NCBI GenBank assembly: GCA_904420215.1
Contig: CAJFUR010000090.1
Coordinates: 1-43,218, forward strand
Source of the DNA: an uncultured Eggerthellaceae bacterium
GTDB lineage: Bacteria > Actinomycetota > Coriobacteriia > Coriobacteriales > Eggerthellaceae
Direction of reading: 5' to 3'
Length of the DNA: 43,218 nucleotides
Shown here: positions 1 to 7,723 of the stretch, piece after piece
Position numbering within the stretch: the first letter of the stretch is position 1
Layout: each line of letters begins with the position of its first letter
Made by a program: the position numbers and the translations under genes
Notes under the pieces: model-generated
The model's input: the letters and a program-made list of their open reading frames with translations, nothing else
What the model was told of the DNA's origin: nothing
Databases searched by the model: none

Positions 1-1
1 C

Positions 2-178
2 CTGATGATCTACCAGCTGGGCGGACTGGCCATGGGCGAAGTGGCGTTCAACGCGTGGACGGTGGTTGCCCTCGTCGTTGCCGCCGGGCTGCTGTTCCTG
101 ATCTTCCGCCCCATGCCCAAGTACGACGGCAAGAAGGCCGTGCAAGCCGGGATGGAAACCGAGGTGGACGCCGCGTAG
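2..178 (+). CDS. feoB: FeoB-type ferrous iron transporter, C-terminal end (partial)
   Basis: Only the last 58 codons are present; the gene begins before the window. The visible residues form one hydrophobic segment (around WTVVALVVAAGLLFLIF) followed by a short charged, cytoplasm-type tail ending at TAG. This alone would not identify the protein. The call rests on the next gene, a small Cys-rich membrane protein of the kind that follows feoB. FeoB is an inner-membrane G protein that imports Fe(II). A DtxR-type metal regulator lies about 9 kb downstream. Identity is inferred from context. Confidence 0.6.
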   Translation: MMIYQLGGLAMGEVAFNAWTVVALVVAAGLLFLIFRPMPKYDGKKAVQAGMETEVDAA

Positions 179-315
179 GCGCAAGACTGGCTTGACATGC
201 GCGGGGAAGGCGGCTGCGTGCTGTCTTCTCCGCATTTTCGATTGCGGAATTCATGCGGGTGCGACGGCACGGCGGCGCCCCGCTGCCGGGCGGGTCTCAA
301 CGAAGGAGGCAAGGC

Positions 316-573
316 ATGCTCGAGATGGAATTGACGCCGGCGACGGTGGTGATTGCGGCGCTGGTGCTGCTGTGGGCCGTGTGGGCGGTGCGCCGGCTGC
401 GCGGCCGCGGCCTGTGCGACTGCCACGACCACTGCGGCGGCGCGTCGGGGCACGCCGGCAGCCCGGGTGGCTGCGCGGGATGCTCCGGCTGCGGGGCGGC
501 CGAGCGCATGGTGGCCGACTTGGACCGGTCCGTGGCCGACGCCCCGGCCGGCTGCGGGCAGCAACGCGGCTGA
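316..573 (+). CDS. FeoB-associated Cys-rich membrane protein
   Basis: This 85-residue protein starts at ATG 316 behind a strong AAGGAGG-like ribosome site at 303-309. It has one N-terminal membrane helix (VVIAALVLLWAVWAV), a basic stop-transfer patch (RRLRGRG), and then a Gly/Cys/His-rich tail with about eight cysteines (CDCHDHCGG, CAGCSGCG). That layout is typical of the small FeoB-associated Cys-rich membrane proteins encoded right after feoB, which are thought to help handle Fe(II) at the inner face of the transporter. It lies 137 bp after the upstream stop, in the same direction, and a terminator follows at 675-728, so it is probably the last gene of the feo operon. Confidence 0.85.
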   Translation: MLEMELTPATVVIAALVLLWAVWAVRRLRGRGLCDCHDHCGGASGHAGSPGGCAGCSGCGAAERMVADLDRSVADAPAGCGQQRG

Positions 574-674
574 ACCGCGGGCCGTGCCGTGGAGACGGCC
601 CTGCCAACGACGGCGGCTCCGCCGCGGCGGCGAACTGCTGCGGGGCGGTTCGCCCCAAATCAACAGAAAATGAC

Positions 675-728
675 GATGTGCCCTTTCCTTCGTTGCGCGA
701 CAATGCAAGGGAAAGGGCACATCTTTTT
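675..728 (+). terminator. Rho-independent terminator of the feo operon
   Basis: GATGTGCCCTTTCCTT (675-690) pairs with AAGGGAAAGGGCACATC (707-723), leaving one bulged base. A run of five T follows at 724-728. It closes the feo transcription unit and separates it from the next small gene. Confidence 0.9.
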
Positions 729-806
729 GCGGGCCGCAGGCAGTCTGGCTGCGGTACGTGCGCGACGGAAAACGCGCGGAGCGTGCTCGGCGTGGATGTG
801 CGCTGC

Positions 807-1136
807 ATGTGTGGCGGGGGATGCCTGTTCGAAGCGAATGAAGGGAAGGGGCCGTTCGTGCTGGGTTTGGTGCAGGGGCGCGTGGGCAAGCCAATGGCGT
901 TCGAAGGGTATGCGGACGATTACGACAAGGCCATCGTCGCCATGGAGTTCTCCTTGGATGGCGGGGCCACGTGGACGCGTCATGCCACCGAGGGGGCGGT
1001 GGCGGGCAAGGTGCTTTCCTGGAAGTTCGTCTACACCCCGCAAGAGCCCGGCTCCTATCAGTTGCGGGTTCGCTCCGTCAACGAAGACGGCACGTGCAGC
1101 CCTTTGGCCGATGTGGTGAACTTCGAGGTTTCCTGA
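807..1136 (+). CDS. Free-standing Mo-co oxidoreductase dimerisation-like domain protein
   Basis: The product (109 residues from ATG 807) is almost entirely one Ig-like domain of the kind found at the C-terminus of sulfite-oxidase-type molybdoenzymes. It aligns well with the last 80 residues of the cytochrome/Moco protein at 3076-4602: FEGYADDYDKAIVAMEFSLD against FEGFADAYEVPITAVEISLD, then TWTRH/TWTRY, WKFVYTP/WKFSFTP, PGSYQLRVRSVNEDG/PGSYLLKVRAIAADG. There is no signal peptide and no Moco domain. The start is uncertain. ATG 807 (MCGGGC...) has a weak ribosome site; GTG 858 has a good one (GAAGGGAAGGGG) and would give 92 residues. Function is unknown; a partner or scaffold for Moco proteins is a guess. 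Confidence 0.7.
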   Translation: MCGGGCLFEANEGKGPFVLGLVQGRVGKPMAFEGYADDYDKAIVAMEFSLDGGATWTRHATEGAVAGKVLSWKFVYTPQEPGSYQLRVRSVNEDGTCSPLADVVNFEVS

Positions 1137-1176
1137 CCGCCTCGCCGCCCTGCCGGCGGCGCGAGGGGGCGTCTGT

Positions 1177-1215
1177 GGGCCGCACGCGCCACGACCGCCC
1201 ATGGGCGTGCGGCCC
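1177..1215. terminator. Inverted repeat between convergent genes
   Basis: GGGCCGCACGC (1177-1187) and GCGTGCGGCCC (1205-1215) form a perfect 11-bp stem with a 17-nt loop. It lies between the small Mo-co-domain gene and the convergent LuxR gene. There is no T-run on either strand, so a terminator role is only likely. Confidence 0.5.
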
Positions 1216-1260
1216 CTGCCACCCGGGAGGGGGTTTGCCCCATCCGGTGCCACGGCCCGC

Positions 1261-2751
1261 TTAGGGCTGCTCGGCAAGCTGCTCGTCTTCTATGAGGTCC
1301 AGCATCTCTTGGCGGGAGTGCACGCCGAGTTTCTGGTAGATGTGATGCACGTGCGAGTTGACGGTGGCCAGCGTCACGCCAAGATCGTCGGCAATGCGGT
1401 TGGCGGACCTTCCCTTGGCGGTGAGCATCATGACTTCCAGTTCGCGTTCCGACACGCCGTGGTGCCGCGCCAGCTGCTCGCACTTGATTTTGAACCGCGG
1501 CGTGGGAGTGGGTGCGGGAAGGCTCGAGAGCGCAACGATGCAGTCGCGGTCGGTGAACACGAAGGTGAACGCCACGGCAACGGCTAGGCCCAGCAAGACG
1601 GCGAGCATTTGAACGACCTCCGCGCCCCACGTGCGGCAGGCCCCGCTGAGGACAATGCCAGACAGCGCCGCCGCGGCCCACAGGCTCCGCGTGGCACCGA
1701 ACACCAGCAGGGGATGCAGGCTGAACCCGACGCTTATCTCGTAGGCCACCAGCACCATGATCAGCTGGAAGAAAAACGCGCTGATGTCCAGCAGGGCATG
1801 GACGAACCATGCCCCTTCCAGCAGGTAGGGTATGCACAGCACGACGCCGAGCAGGAGGATGAACGCCGTGCGGTACACCACCGAGACGCCGCGGGCGCTG
1901 TGGGCGTCGAAAATGACAAGCAGCCACGCAGAGAACGCGAGCTTCAACGCGAGTCCGCCCAAATTCGCCACGCCTGCGTAGAACACGAGGGCGGTCCCTC
2001 CGAGCAGCAGGTTGCGCGCGGTTTCGATGACACTCACGATTGCGAACACGCACACGCAGTAGCGGACGAACGCGCGGCGCCTGCCTGCCGGGGGAATGGA
2101 TGCCGCGGGAGCGGGCGAGGGGTCGGCGGGGTTGCCTTGGCGCGGCCTTGCGTGGGCAAGCGCCACCGAAACCAGGGGAAGAACGGAGGCAATGGCGGCT
2201 GCGATCCAAGGACTGACCTGATCGGAGGAAAGCATGTTGGCAAGCGGGTAAGTGAGAAGCGCGGTTGCCACCACGCTTATGGCAAGCCCCATCATGTCGC
2301 GTGCGCGGCAAAAGCGCTCGAACCACAGAAGGAACAGGAAGGCGAACCCTACTCCCACGCAAACGGCTGCAATGTAGATGAGCGCCTTCGAGGTTGGAGG
2401 ATAGAGGGCGCTCAAAGGCCCCAGGATGCTTCCCAGTGCCGCCACGGCGCCAATGGCGTACAGGAACGTGGGACGTTGCAGCAATGCGGACACGCGATGC
2501 CGAAACAGCGCAGCCACCATGGTTCCGCACAGGGAAGTGGCGAGCGACACCCATCGCAAGTCCAGGAACGGCGACGCATACGTAATGGGGTCGGGAAGGG
2601 CCACGCACAGGATGTTCCATGTTTGGCATAAGGAAAACCCCGCTACGTCTGCCCAGAAGACGCCCGAAAGAATGCGCTCGACGTCCTTGCCGTTCGGTAT
2701 CTGCACGAACGGCGCCCGCTTGCCATTTTCGGACGTTTTCCTGCTGCCCAT
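1261..2751 (-). CDS. LuxR-family regulator with multi-helix membrane domain
   Basis: The product (496 residues) has about ten to twelve hydrophobic helices and then a C-terminal LuxR-type HTH at about residues 430-490 (VSERELEVMMLTAKGRSANR, then IADDLGVTLATVNSHVHHIY). Membrane-anchored LuxR proteins of this build are numerous in Eggerthellaceae and usually sit beside exported respiratory reductases. Start: the ATG at 2751 is preferred over the one at 2760, because GGGGGAG lies 9 nt upstream of the former and directly touches the latter. It is divergent from the cytochrome/Moco operon at 3076, so control of that operon is likely. The signal sensed by the membrane part is unknown. Confidence 0.85.
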   Translation of the reverse strand: MGSRKTSENGKRAPFVQIPNGKDVERILSGVFWADVAGFSLCQTWNILCVALPDPITYASPFLDLRWVSLATSLCGTMVAALFRHRVSALLQRPTFLYAIGAVAALGSILGPLSALYPPTSKALIYIAAVCVGVGFAFLFLLWFERFCRARDMMGLAISVVATALLTYPLANMLSSDQVSPWIAAAIASVLPLVSVALAHARPRQGNPADPSPAPAASIPPAGRRRAFVRYCVCVFAIVSVIETARNLLLGGTALVFYAGVANLGGLALKLAFSAWLLVIFDAHSARGVSVVYRTAFILLLGVVLCIPYLLEGAWFVHALLDISAFFFQLIMVLVAYEISVGFSLHPLLVFGATRSLWAAAALSGIVLSGACRTWGAEVVQMLAVLLGLAVAVAFTFVFTDRDCIVALSSLPAPTPTPRFKIKCEQLARHHGVSERELEVMMLTAKGRSANRIADDLGVTLATVNSHVHHIYQKLGVHSRQEMLDLIEDEQLAEQP

Positions 2752-3075
2752 CTTCTCCATCTCCCCCGTTTTCCCCTTTGCGCCCGCTCCCGCAGCCTCC
2801 CATGCCCGCCTTTCGCCCTTTGTGGATCCTTCGCCTTGCGTCGTGCCGTTTGGCGCCGCCCTGCAGTCAATAGAAACTGTTGATTGGACGGCGGCGCTTT
2901 GCCTCGAATGCCCACGGAGCGCTTATGGCCTGCGTTTATGCAGGTCATAAGGTGTTTCATGACTTTCTTAGGATGACAGGGGGACTCCTCCCTTTTAAGC
3001 TTGGCGTCGCAGGCGTCTTGGCTGCGAGAAAAGGGGCTTCGCGCCAAGGTTACACCAGAAAGGAGAGGATTGTCC
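2752..3075. promoter_or_regulatory. Divergent control region between luxR and the cytochrome/Moco operon
   Basis: This 324-bp gap has no convincing gene. Short dyads cluster on the operon side: GGCCTGC/GCAGGTC (2927-2933 and 2940-2946) and GTCAT/ATGAC (2944-2948 and 2959-2963). These are the best candidates for a LuxR-type binding site. I do not see an unambiguous -35/-10 pair for either gene. An AAGGAGAGG ribosome site ends just before ATG 3076. Confidence 0.5.
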
Positions 3076-4602
3076 ATGAAAAAACGACTAGCAGCAGTTG
3101 TGCTCGCCGCATGTATTGCGTCCTGCGGGCTGTGGGCCTGCGCGTCGCAGTCGGGCGGAGCGGAGAGTGCGGGGGACGGCGCTGCGCAAGACCAGGAGGC
3201 GAAAGCTTCCGAACAGGACGACTTGGAGGCCCAAGCCGATGCCATCAAGCTGTTGCAGGGGAAGGAGAAGGTGGTGGCCGCCCAGGAATTCTATGCCCCC
3301 AAGGTGACCACGACGAAAGACGGCACCGAGGTTCAGCTCATCCCCAACGACCCCTACCTGTGGAACACGGCCATTCTGGACGGGGAGAACCGCGGATGCA
3401 CTGCTGCGAAGTGCCACACGTCCATCTTGGACGCGACGCAGCTGCTTCCCATGTCGCATCCCGAGCTGTGGAATCCCTATGGCATCGACCCGACCATCAA
3501 GTTCTGCTACATGTGCCACTCCAAGGCGCTGTTCATGCAGGACAGCATGCACGCCCTCCATATGAACAGCGAGGAATTCGTGGAAGCCGGCGGCAACTGC
3601 GATTCGTGCCACTACATCAACCCGAGCACGGGCGCCTATGAAATGTGGGATTTGGTGAAGTACGACACCGCCTACATGGGCATCACGTCGGTTTCCGAAC
3701 CTGTGGGCGAGTTCAGCTTCACCCAGGACTCCATCACTCCCACCGATCAGGTGTTCTACTACTGGGAAAACGCCGACCATCAGGGCGTGACGCCCGACAA
3801 CGACACGTCCGAGGAAGCCTATGCGAATTGGGAGATATCGGTTGGCGGCTTGATGCAGAACCCCTTCACGTTCAAGCTTTCCGACTTCGAGGACCAGATG
3901 GTCGAGCGCGTGTACAAGATGGACTGCCAGACCAATCCTCCGGGAGGCGCCTACATTGCCAACGTGAACGTCAAGGGCATCCCCCTGTCGGCTATCATGG
4001 AGAAGGCGGGTGTGGATTCTTCCGCCAATGCCTTGCACTCCATTGCCGACGACGGCTGGGACGTGTATCCGGTCCCCATGGAATACGTGCAGCAGTACCA
4101 AGACGACATCCTGCTGGTAACGGAGATAAACGGCGAGAAGCTGGGGATGCTCCAGGGCTATCCCGTGCAGTTGTGGACGCCCACGCTGGGCGGGTGTCAC
4201 TACACCAAGCGCGTCGTCGAACTCGATTTCACGGCCGACCCCACGGAGCCCAAGTACTACAAGGGCTTCACCAACCCCAAGACCGGCGAGATGTTCAACA
4301 AGCCGAACACGTCCATTTTCAACTACACGAACGGCACGTTCTTCCCGGCCGGCCAGGCCATTGAGTTCGAGGGCTTCGCCGATGCCTACGAGGTTCCCAT
4401 CACGGCGGTTGAAATCTCGCTGGACAAGGGCAAAACATGGACGCGCTACGAAGTGGGCGAGACCGACCCCTTGCGGTGGGTGAACTGGAAGTTCTCGTTC
4501 ACTCCTGAAAATCCCGGGTCGTACCTGCTCAAGGTGCGCGCGATTGCTGCCGACGGCAGCGTGAGCACCGATCCGTCGCAGCTGTTCTTCAATGTGAAGT
4601 AG
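3076..4602 (+). CDS. Exported multiheme cytochrome fused to a sulfite-oxidase-like molybdopterin domain
   Basis: The product (508 residues) starts at ATG 3076 behind AAGGAGAGG. The signal sequence MKKRLAAVVLAACIAS ends at a probable lipobox cysteine (IAS-C17), so it is likely an extracytoplasmic lipoprotein. Residues 100-185 hold three heme c sites: one unusual CX4CH (C108, C113, H114) and two CXXCH (C144-H148, C175-H179), with nearby His at 128, 159 and 162. Residues 255-385 resemble the sulfite-oxidase Moco domain, and C284 in KMDCQTNPPGG is the likely Mo ligand. Residues 425-508 form the Mo-co dimerisation domain. It probably acts as a respiratory reductase or oxidase at the cell surface; the substrate is unknown. 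The next gene, 13 bp downstream, encodes a paralogue. Confidence 0.85.
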   Translation: MKKRLAAVVLAACIASCGLWACASQSGGAESAGDGAAQDQEAKASEQDDLEAQADAIKLLQGKEKVVAAQEFYAPKVTTTKDGTEVQLIPNDPYLWNTAILDGENRGCTAAKCHTSILDATQLLPMSHPELWNPYGIDPTIKFCYMCHSKALFMQDSMHALHMNSEEFVEAGGNCDSCHYINPSTGAYEMWDLVKYDTAYMGITSVSEPVGEFSFTQDSITPTDQVFYYWENADHQGVTPDNDTSEEAYANWEISVGGLMQNPFTFKLSDFEDQMVERVYKMDCQTNPPGGAYIANVNVKGIPLSAIMEKAGVDSSANALHSIADDGWDVYPVPMEYVQQYQDDILLVTEINGEKLGMLQGYPVQLWTPTLGGCHYTKRVVELDFTADPTEPKYYKGFTNPKTGEMFNKPNTSIFNYTNGTFFPAGQAIEFEGFADAYEVPITAVEISLDKGKTWTRYEVGETDPLRWVNWKFSFTPENPGSYLLKVRAIAADGSVSTDPSQLFFNVK

Positions 4603-4615
4603 GGGAGGAAAAGCC

Positions 4616-5431
4616 ATGAAACGAAGGGTGACTCAAGTTATCACGACGGCGACGGGCGTCACCTTGCTTGCGCCGGGCATTGCCTTGGCTCTGCCGCCTG
4701 AACAGGCGTCTGCCAGTGCGCCCGACGTGGTGTGGACGAGCGTGGAGGCGTCGGCGCAGACGGTGGACGCGAATATGGTTGCAGTACCGAGCGTGCAGGG
4801 GGAATTCTCCTACAGCCAAACGGTCATCACGCCCAATTCGCGCATTGCGCAGGTGTTCCAAAAGGCGACGAACGCCCTTTGCCAGGCCTCGCGCGAAATG
4901 ACCGTGGCGGCGCCGGAAGACTGGACCATTTCCGTGTCGGGCGACGTGGACAACGCCTACGAGGCCACGTTGGGGGAGCTGGCTGCGCAAGACGAGCAGA
5001 CCACCGTCATGGGGTGCGCGTGTGCGGGGAATCCCGCAGGCGGCGCGGCCATCATCAACGCGGAAGTGACGGGCGTTCCGCTGGCGTACATCATAGAGCA
5101 GGCGCAGCCGCAAGAAGGCGTTAACACGGTCACGTTGGTGTCCGAGGACGGTTACCGCATGTCGCTGCCGTTCGAATACGTGATGGCACGCAAGTCCCTG
5201 TTGGCGAGCGCAATCAACGGCGAGGGCCTGGCGTCGTCCGTTGGCGGCACGAACCAGCTGTGGGTAGACGCAGCGGCCGCGAAGTACTTCACGCGCAACG
5301 TGGTGGCCATAGAGCTGACGGTTGAGCCGCAAGAGCCTGCGGCGCCCGGAAGCGAGGACGCCCCCGAGGGCCAGTACGTCAACCGCCCGAATGCGGGGAT
5401 CACGGCGGCGGGAATTGTGGAGGAATTGTAA
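4616..5431 (+). CDS. Exported sulfite-oxidase-like molybdopterin domain protein without dimer domain
   Basis: The product (271 residues) begins with a Sec-type signal peptide (MKRRVTQVITTATGVTLL, cleavage probably near ALA-26). The mature part resembles the Moco domain of the preceding protein: GEFSYSQTVITP against GEFSFTQDSITP, CAGNPAGGAAIINAEVTGVP against CQTNPPGGAYIANVNVKGIP, MSLPFEYV against YPVPMEYV, and NQLWVDAAAAKYFTRNVVAIEL. C136 aligns with the putative Mo ligand C284. The heme domain and the C-terminal dimerisation domain are both absent. The spacing of 13 bp and the AGGGGAGGAAA ribosome site place it in the same operon. It may be a partner subunit or an accessory cofactor-binding protein; I cannot tell which. 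Confidence 0.75.
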   Translation: MKRRVTQVITTATGVTLLAPGIALALPPEQASASAPDVVWTSVEASAQTVDANMVAVPSVQGEFSYSQTVITPNSRIAQVFQKATNALCQASREMTVAAPEDWTISVSGDVDNAYEATLGELAAQDEQTTVMGCACAGNPAGGAAIINAEVTGVPLAYIIEQAQPQEGVNTVTLVSEDGYRMSLPFEYVMARKSLLASAINGEGLASSVGGTNQLWVDAAAAKYFTRNVVAIELTVEPQEPAAPGSEDAPEGQYVNRPNAGITAAGIVEEL

Positions 5432-5458
5432 ACCTTGGTAAACTTATACGGAAAGGTG

Positions 5459-5487
5459 TTGACGGCAGGAGAGAGTTAACCTAAGAT
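5459..5487 (+). promoter_or_regulatory. Strong sigma70-type promoter with no obvious gene downstream
   Basis: TTGACG (5459-5464), a 17-bp spacer and TAAGAT (5482-5487) form a near-consensus promoter 27 bp after the Moco gene stop. Transcription would start near 5494 and run into a stretch without a convincing ORF. Confidence 0.6.
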
Positions 5488-5493
5488 AACAAA

Positions 5494-5750
5494 TGTCAGC
5501 GGGACACGGGAAAGCGGAACCGCAGAAAGCGCAAGGTGGCACGGGATCGTGCAGGCAAGCGCAGGGCGGCGAAGCGGAAACGGGTCCTGGCAACCTCCTC
5601 TTCTTGCTGACTCGGTGGTGGAGACTCCCTCGTCTGGTCGTCCATCACACCCCTAGCCGGCGCAAGCTCATTCCCCCTCTGCTTGCGCCGGCCTCCTCTC
5701 CAAGTCTCCTCTTCGCCAAGGCTCCACGCAACACGCGCGGAGCCTTGCGT
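5494..5750 (+). ncRNA. Candidate small RNA with pyrimidine-rich loops
   Basis: This stretch follows the promoter at 5459-5487 and carries no credible ORF; ATG 5493 has no ribosome site and its product is low-complexity. It holds a perfect 12-bp hairpin, GCCGGCGCAAGC (5656-5667) with GCTTGCGCCGGC (5681-5692), whose 13-nt loop is TCATTCCCCCTCT. Other unpaired pyrimidine runs are CAACCTCCTCTTC (about 5590) and CTCCTCTCCAAGTCTCCTC (about 5694-5712). All could pair with purine-rich ribosome-binding sites. It ends at AAGGCTCC/GGAGCCTT (5718-5746), which lacks a clear T-run. I match it to no known RNA family; it lacks the conserved cores of RNase P RNA, tmRNA and SRP RNA. Confidence 0.4.
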
Positions 5751-5921
5751 TGCGTTCAGGGGTCGTGCCCGTTGCGCCCTGCACCGCCGGTGCACCCATG
5801 CGGCTTGCATTTGTTGGCGCGCGCGGTCTGCCCCTGCAGCCTGCATTCCCGCGCCTGTTCGCCGTGTGCCGCCGAACGGCACCCGCGTTCGTCCGCTCCG
5901 CGCCCCGGCGCGCCGCCGCCC

Positions 5922-6209
5922 TCATTCGGGTTTCGACGTCAGGTGCCAGCCTTCGCAGTAGGGGCAGCGGTAGCAGCGCAGCCCGCGCGTTCCATGTTCG
6001 GCGCACAGGTAAATGGCCTCTTCGGCATCCGCCTGCGTGGCGTAGCGGTTCTTCGACTCGCATGACTTCTTGCGCAGGGCGGCCTCGTGCTGCTGCCCTT
6101 GGCGCGCCATGCGCTCGCCCTCGCGGGCGAAGACGTCGTCCATGCCGCCAAGGCTCGCCTTGAACTCGCTGGCCTGTTTCGCCCATGCCGATCTTTTCTT
6201 GCTGCCCAT
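5922..6209 (-). CDS. Small zinc-ribbon protein
   Basis: The product (95 residues) starts at the ATG at 6209 (minus strand) behind AAGGAG with good spacing; the longer open frame upstream has no such site. The N-terminal half is polar and helical (MGSKKRSAWAKQASEFKASL). The C-terminal half holds KKSCESKNRYATQADAEEAI and ends in CYRCPYCEGWHLTSKPE, a compact Cys4/His-type ribbon. Small proteins ending in YRCPYCGGWHLTS-like motifs are common in actinobacterial and phage genomes, and their role is not established. It stands alone between two intergenic stretches. Confidence 0.75.
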   Translation of the reverse strand: MGSKKRSAWAKQASEFKASLGGMDDVFAREGERMARQGQQHEAALRKKSCESKNRYATQADAEEAIYLCAEHGTRGLRCYRCPYCEGWHLTSKPE

Positions 6210-6570
6210 GACGGCTCCTTGCAACGGGGGAGGGGCTGCGGCTTCGTTTTCGCGCACGGCCCGTCCGATGGCCGAGGGAGTCCAGTCCTGTCGGAAAGCC
6301 TCGGCTTTGCCGGAAGGAGTTTGGCTTCGCCGATGGAGTTTGGCCCGAACGGAAACTCTCGGTATTATGCTGGTTCCAGTATGAGCCACTCGTGCACGAA
6401 ACGGTGTACAAGCGGCTGTTTTGCGCCAAAAAAGCGGCTTTGCGCTCTGATGCTGCAAGCGGGTGACGCACGCTGCGCGGCCACGTTCTGTGCCGAAGGC
6501 ATTCCGCTAGATTGACCTTGCAATCCAAGTTTGCACGGCGCGGCATTTCTTGGGCGTGGCGAAGCTTTCC

Positions 6571-6897
6571 GATTTCGAGGGCGCCCGTTAAAGTGGCGAG
6601 AAGAAAAAACGCTGTTTATTGGGGCTGTTGTATGGGCGGTTGCCGCATGGGTCCCGGGCTTTCTCCCTGTGCGGGCAGGCTGTACTTCATTCATGCTGGT
6701 CGCAGTGTGTCATCGCACGGCATTGTCGCCTAGAGTGAATCGTGCAACTGCTCTACAAGTTTTCCCTGCTCTCCAAATTGCTCTATGAATTGGAGAGCTA
6801 TTTGGAGAGTATATTCGTATAGTTTGGAGAGTAGTCGATACAGCACAGCATAACGGAGAATTCGATTGCGAGGGCGCTCGTTGGGGTAGCCGAGAAG
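6571..6897 (+). repeat. Pair of diverged direct repeats, about 33 nt
   Basis: GATTTCGAGGGCGCCCGTTA continuing to 6603 matches GATTGCGAGGGCGCTCGTTG continuing to 6897 (second copy starts at 6864). The two copies are roughly 80% alike and 293 bp apart, in the same orientation, in non-coding sequence. They may be traces of an interspersed element. Confidence 0.5.
6769..6831. promoter_or_regulatory. Orphan operator-like inverted and direct repeats (CTCTCCAAAT / ATTTGGAGAG)
   Basis: CTCTCCAAATTGCTC (6769-6783) and GAGCTATTTGGAGAG (6795-6809) are inverted repeats matching at 14 of 15 positions. A third TTTGGAGAG lies at 6823-6831, 22 bp after the second. The local sequence is AT-rich. No credible gene starts nearby, so it looks like the operator of a gene that has been lost, or part of an element. 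Confidence 0.5.
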
Positions 6898-7131
6898 GCG
6901 GGCGAAAATCTCTCCGTTTTTCGGCTTGACTGGAATTGAGGAAAAAGAATTTCGACATGCATGATGATGTCAACTCCCCGCATCCGTGCGATGCGGGACG
7001 CATCCGACATGAGGCATCTGGTTATCTTCGTGCGAGCATGCCTTTGCTGGATGGGGGAGGGTGAGCGCCCACCGACTTTATGCCATCTCAAATTCGCATT
7101 CGCTTGAACGCTCTTATGGGGTAGAATGGCA

Positions 7132-7253
7132 GTTACCACAGCAGCAAGCGTCTTTCGAGAGGCTTGACCATTTACATATTAGAAAGCGCGACAAGGAGGG
7201 CATCTGCCTTTCAAGGCGCTTTCATATATGAATGGTCTTGCTGTTGTGGTGAC
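7132..7253. repeat. Long imperfect inverted repeat (possible structured RNA or MITE-like element)
   Basis: GTTACCACAGCAGCAAG (7132-7148) pairs with CTTGCTGTTGTGGTGAC (7237-7253), 15 of 17 positions. Immediately inside, GACCATTTACATATTAGAAA continuing to 7189 pairs with GCGCTTTCATATATGAATGG continuing to 7237. Between the two left segments lies a 17-nt insert (7149-7165) that can form its own small hairpin. The right arm is continuous. The full fold is a three-way-junction-like structure of about 120 nt. No gene overlaps it. Confidence 0.55.
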
Positions 7254-7723
7254 TGTGGCGGATGCTCTCCTTCTGTAGTTACCGCATTGTGCCTCCGTTG
7301 TAGTCGGTTCTGCTGGCCTGACGATAGGGGCAATCATGAAGCCGAATCGAAAGTTCACCGGATTCTCCAGTCTTTTCTGCCTGTGTAATTATTACAGCCG
7401 GCATGATATTTCTGCGACTTGTCGGTCGTTCTTGAACGTCAATGGTATTGCCAAGCGCGGTCGAATTGCGTCTGACCCATCGCCGGACATGTCTGGCTGT
7501 TAAACCAATCCAAATTGTTTGTCAGGCACTTTGTGGGTGTTGCTTGGGCGAACCTGCGATTGTAGTTGCTGCGGCGGTGGCAACGGACTATCGAAATCGA
7601 GGTTTGACCTAGCGCCGGTTTGTGGGTGATGGGTTGTTTGGGTTTTGCGTCGTGGTCGAATCATCGACGCTCGACGCCTGAGGCATGATGCCAAATTGCG
7701 AGTGTAGCATTGGAGAAGACGAG

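Larger units (their letters stand above)
6210..7723. other. Gene-poor, relatively AT-rich stretch
   Basis: This 1.5-kb stretch between the zinc-ribbon gene and the membrane protein has no ORF with a ribosome site and protein-like composition. It contains the repeats listed at 6571-6897, 6769-6831 and 7132-7253, a direct repeat GGAGTTTGGC near 6319 and 6340, and a small palindrome TGTAATTATTACA (7384-7396). Base composition is more AT-rich than the flanks, which suggests acquired DNA or gene decay. Confidence 0.5.

Noticed and set aside
5494-5750. RNase P RNA, 6S RNA or tmRNA
   Set aside because: The conserved cores of RNase P and tmRNA are absent, and the ends do not pair as in 6S RNA.
5493-6065. 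Plus-strand ORF of 190 codons after the Moco operon
   Set aside because: No ribosome site, low-complexity Ser/Pro/Arg composition in the second half, and overlap with the zinc-ribbon gene on the other strand.
6798-7139. Minus-strand ORF of 113 codons in the AT-rich gap
   Set aside because: No ribosome site, no recognisable motif, and it runs through a diverged repeat copy.
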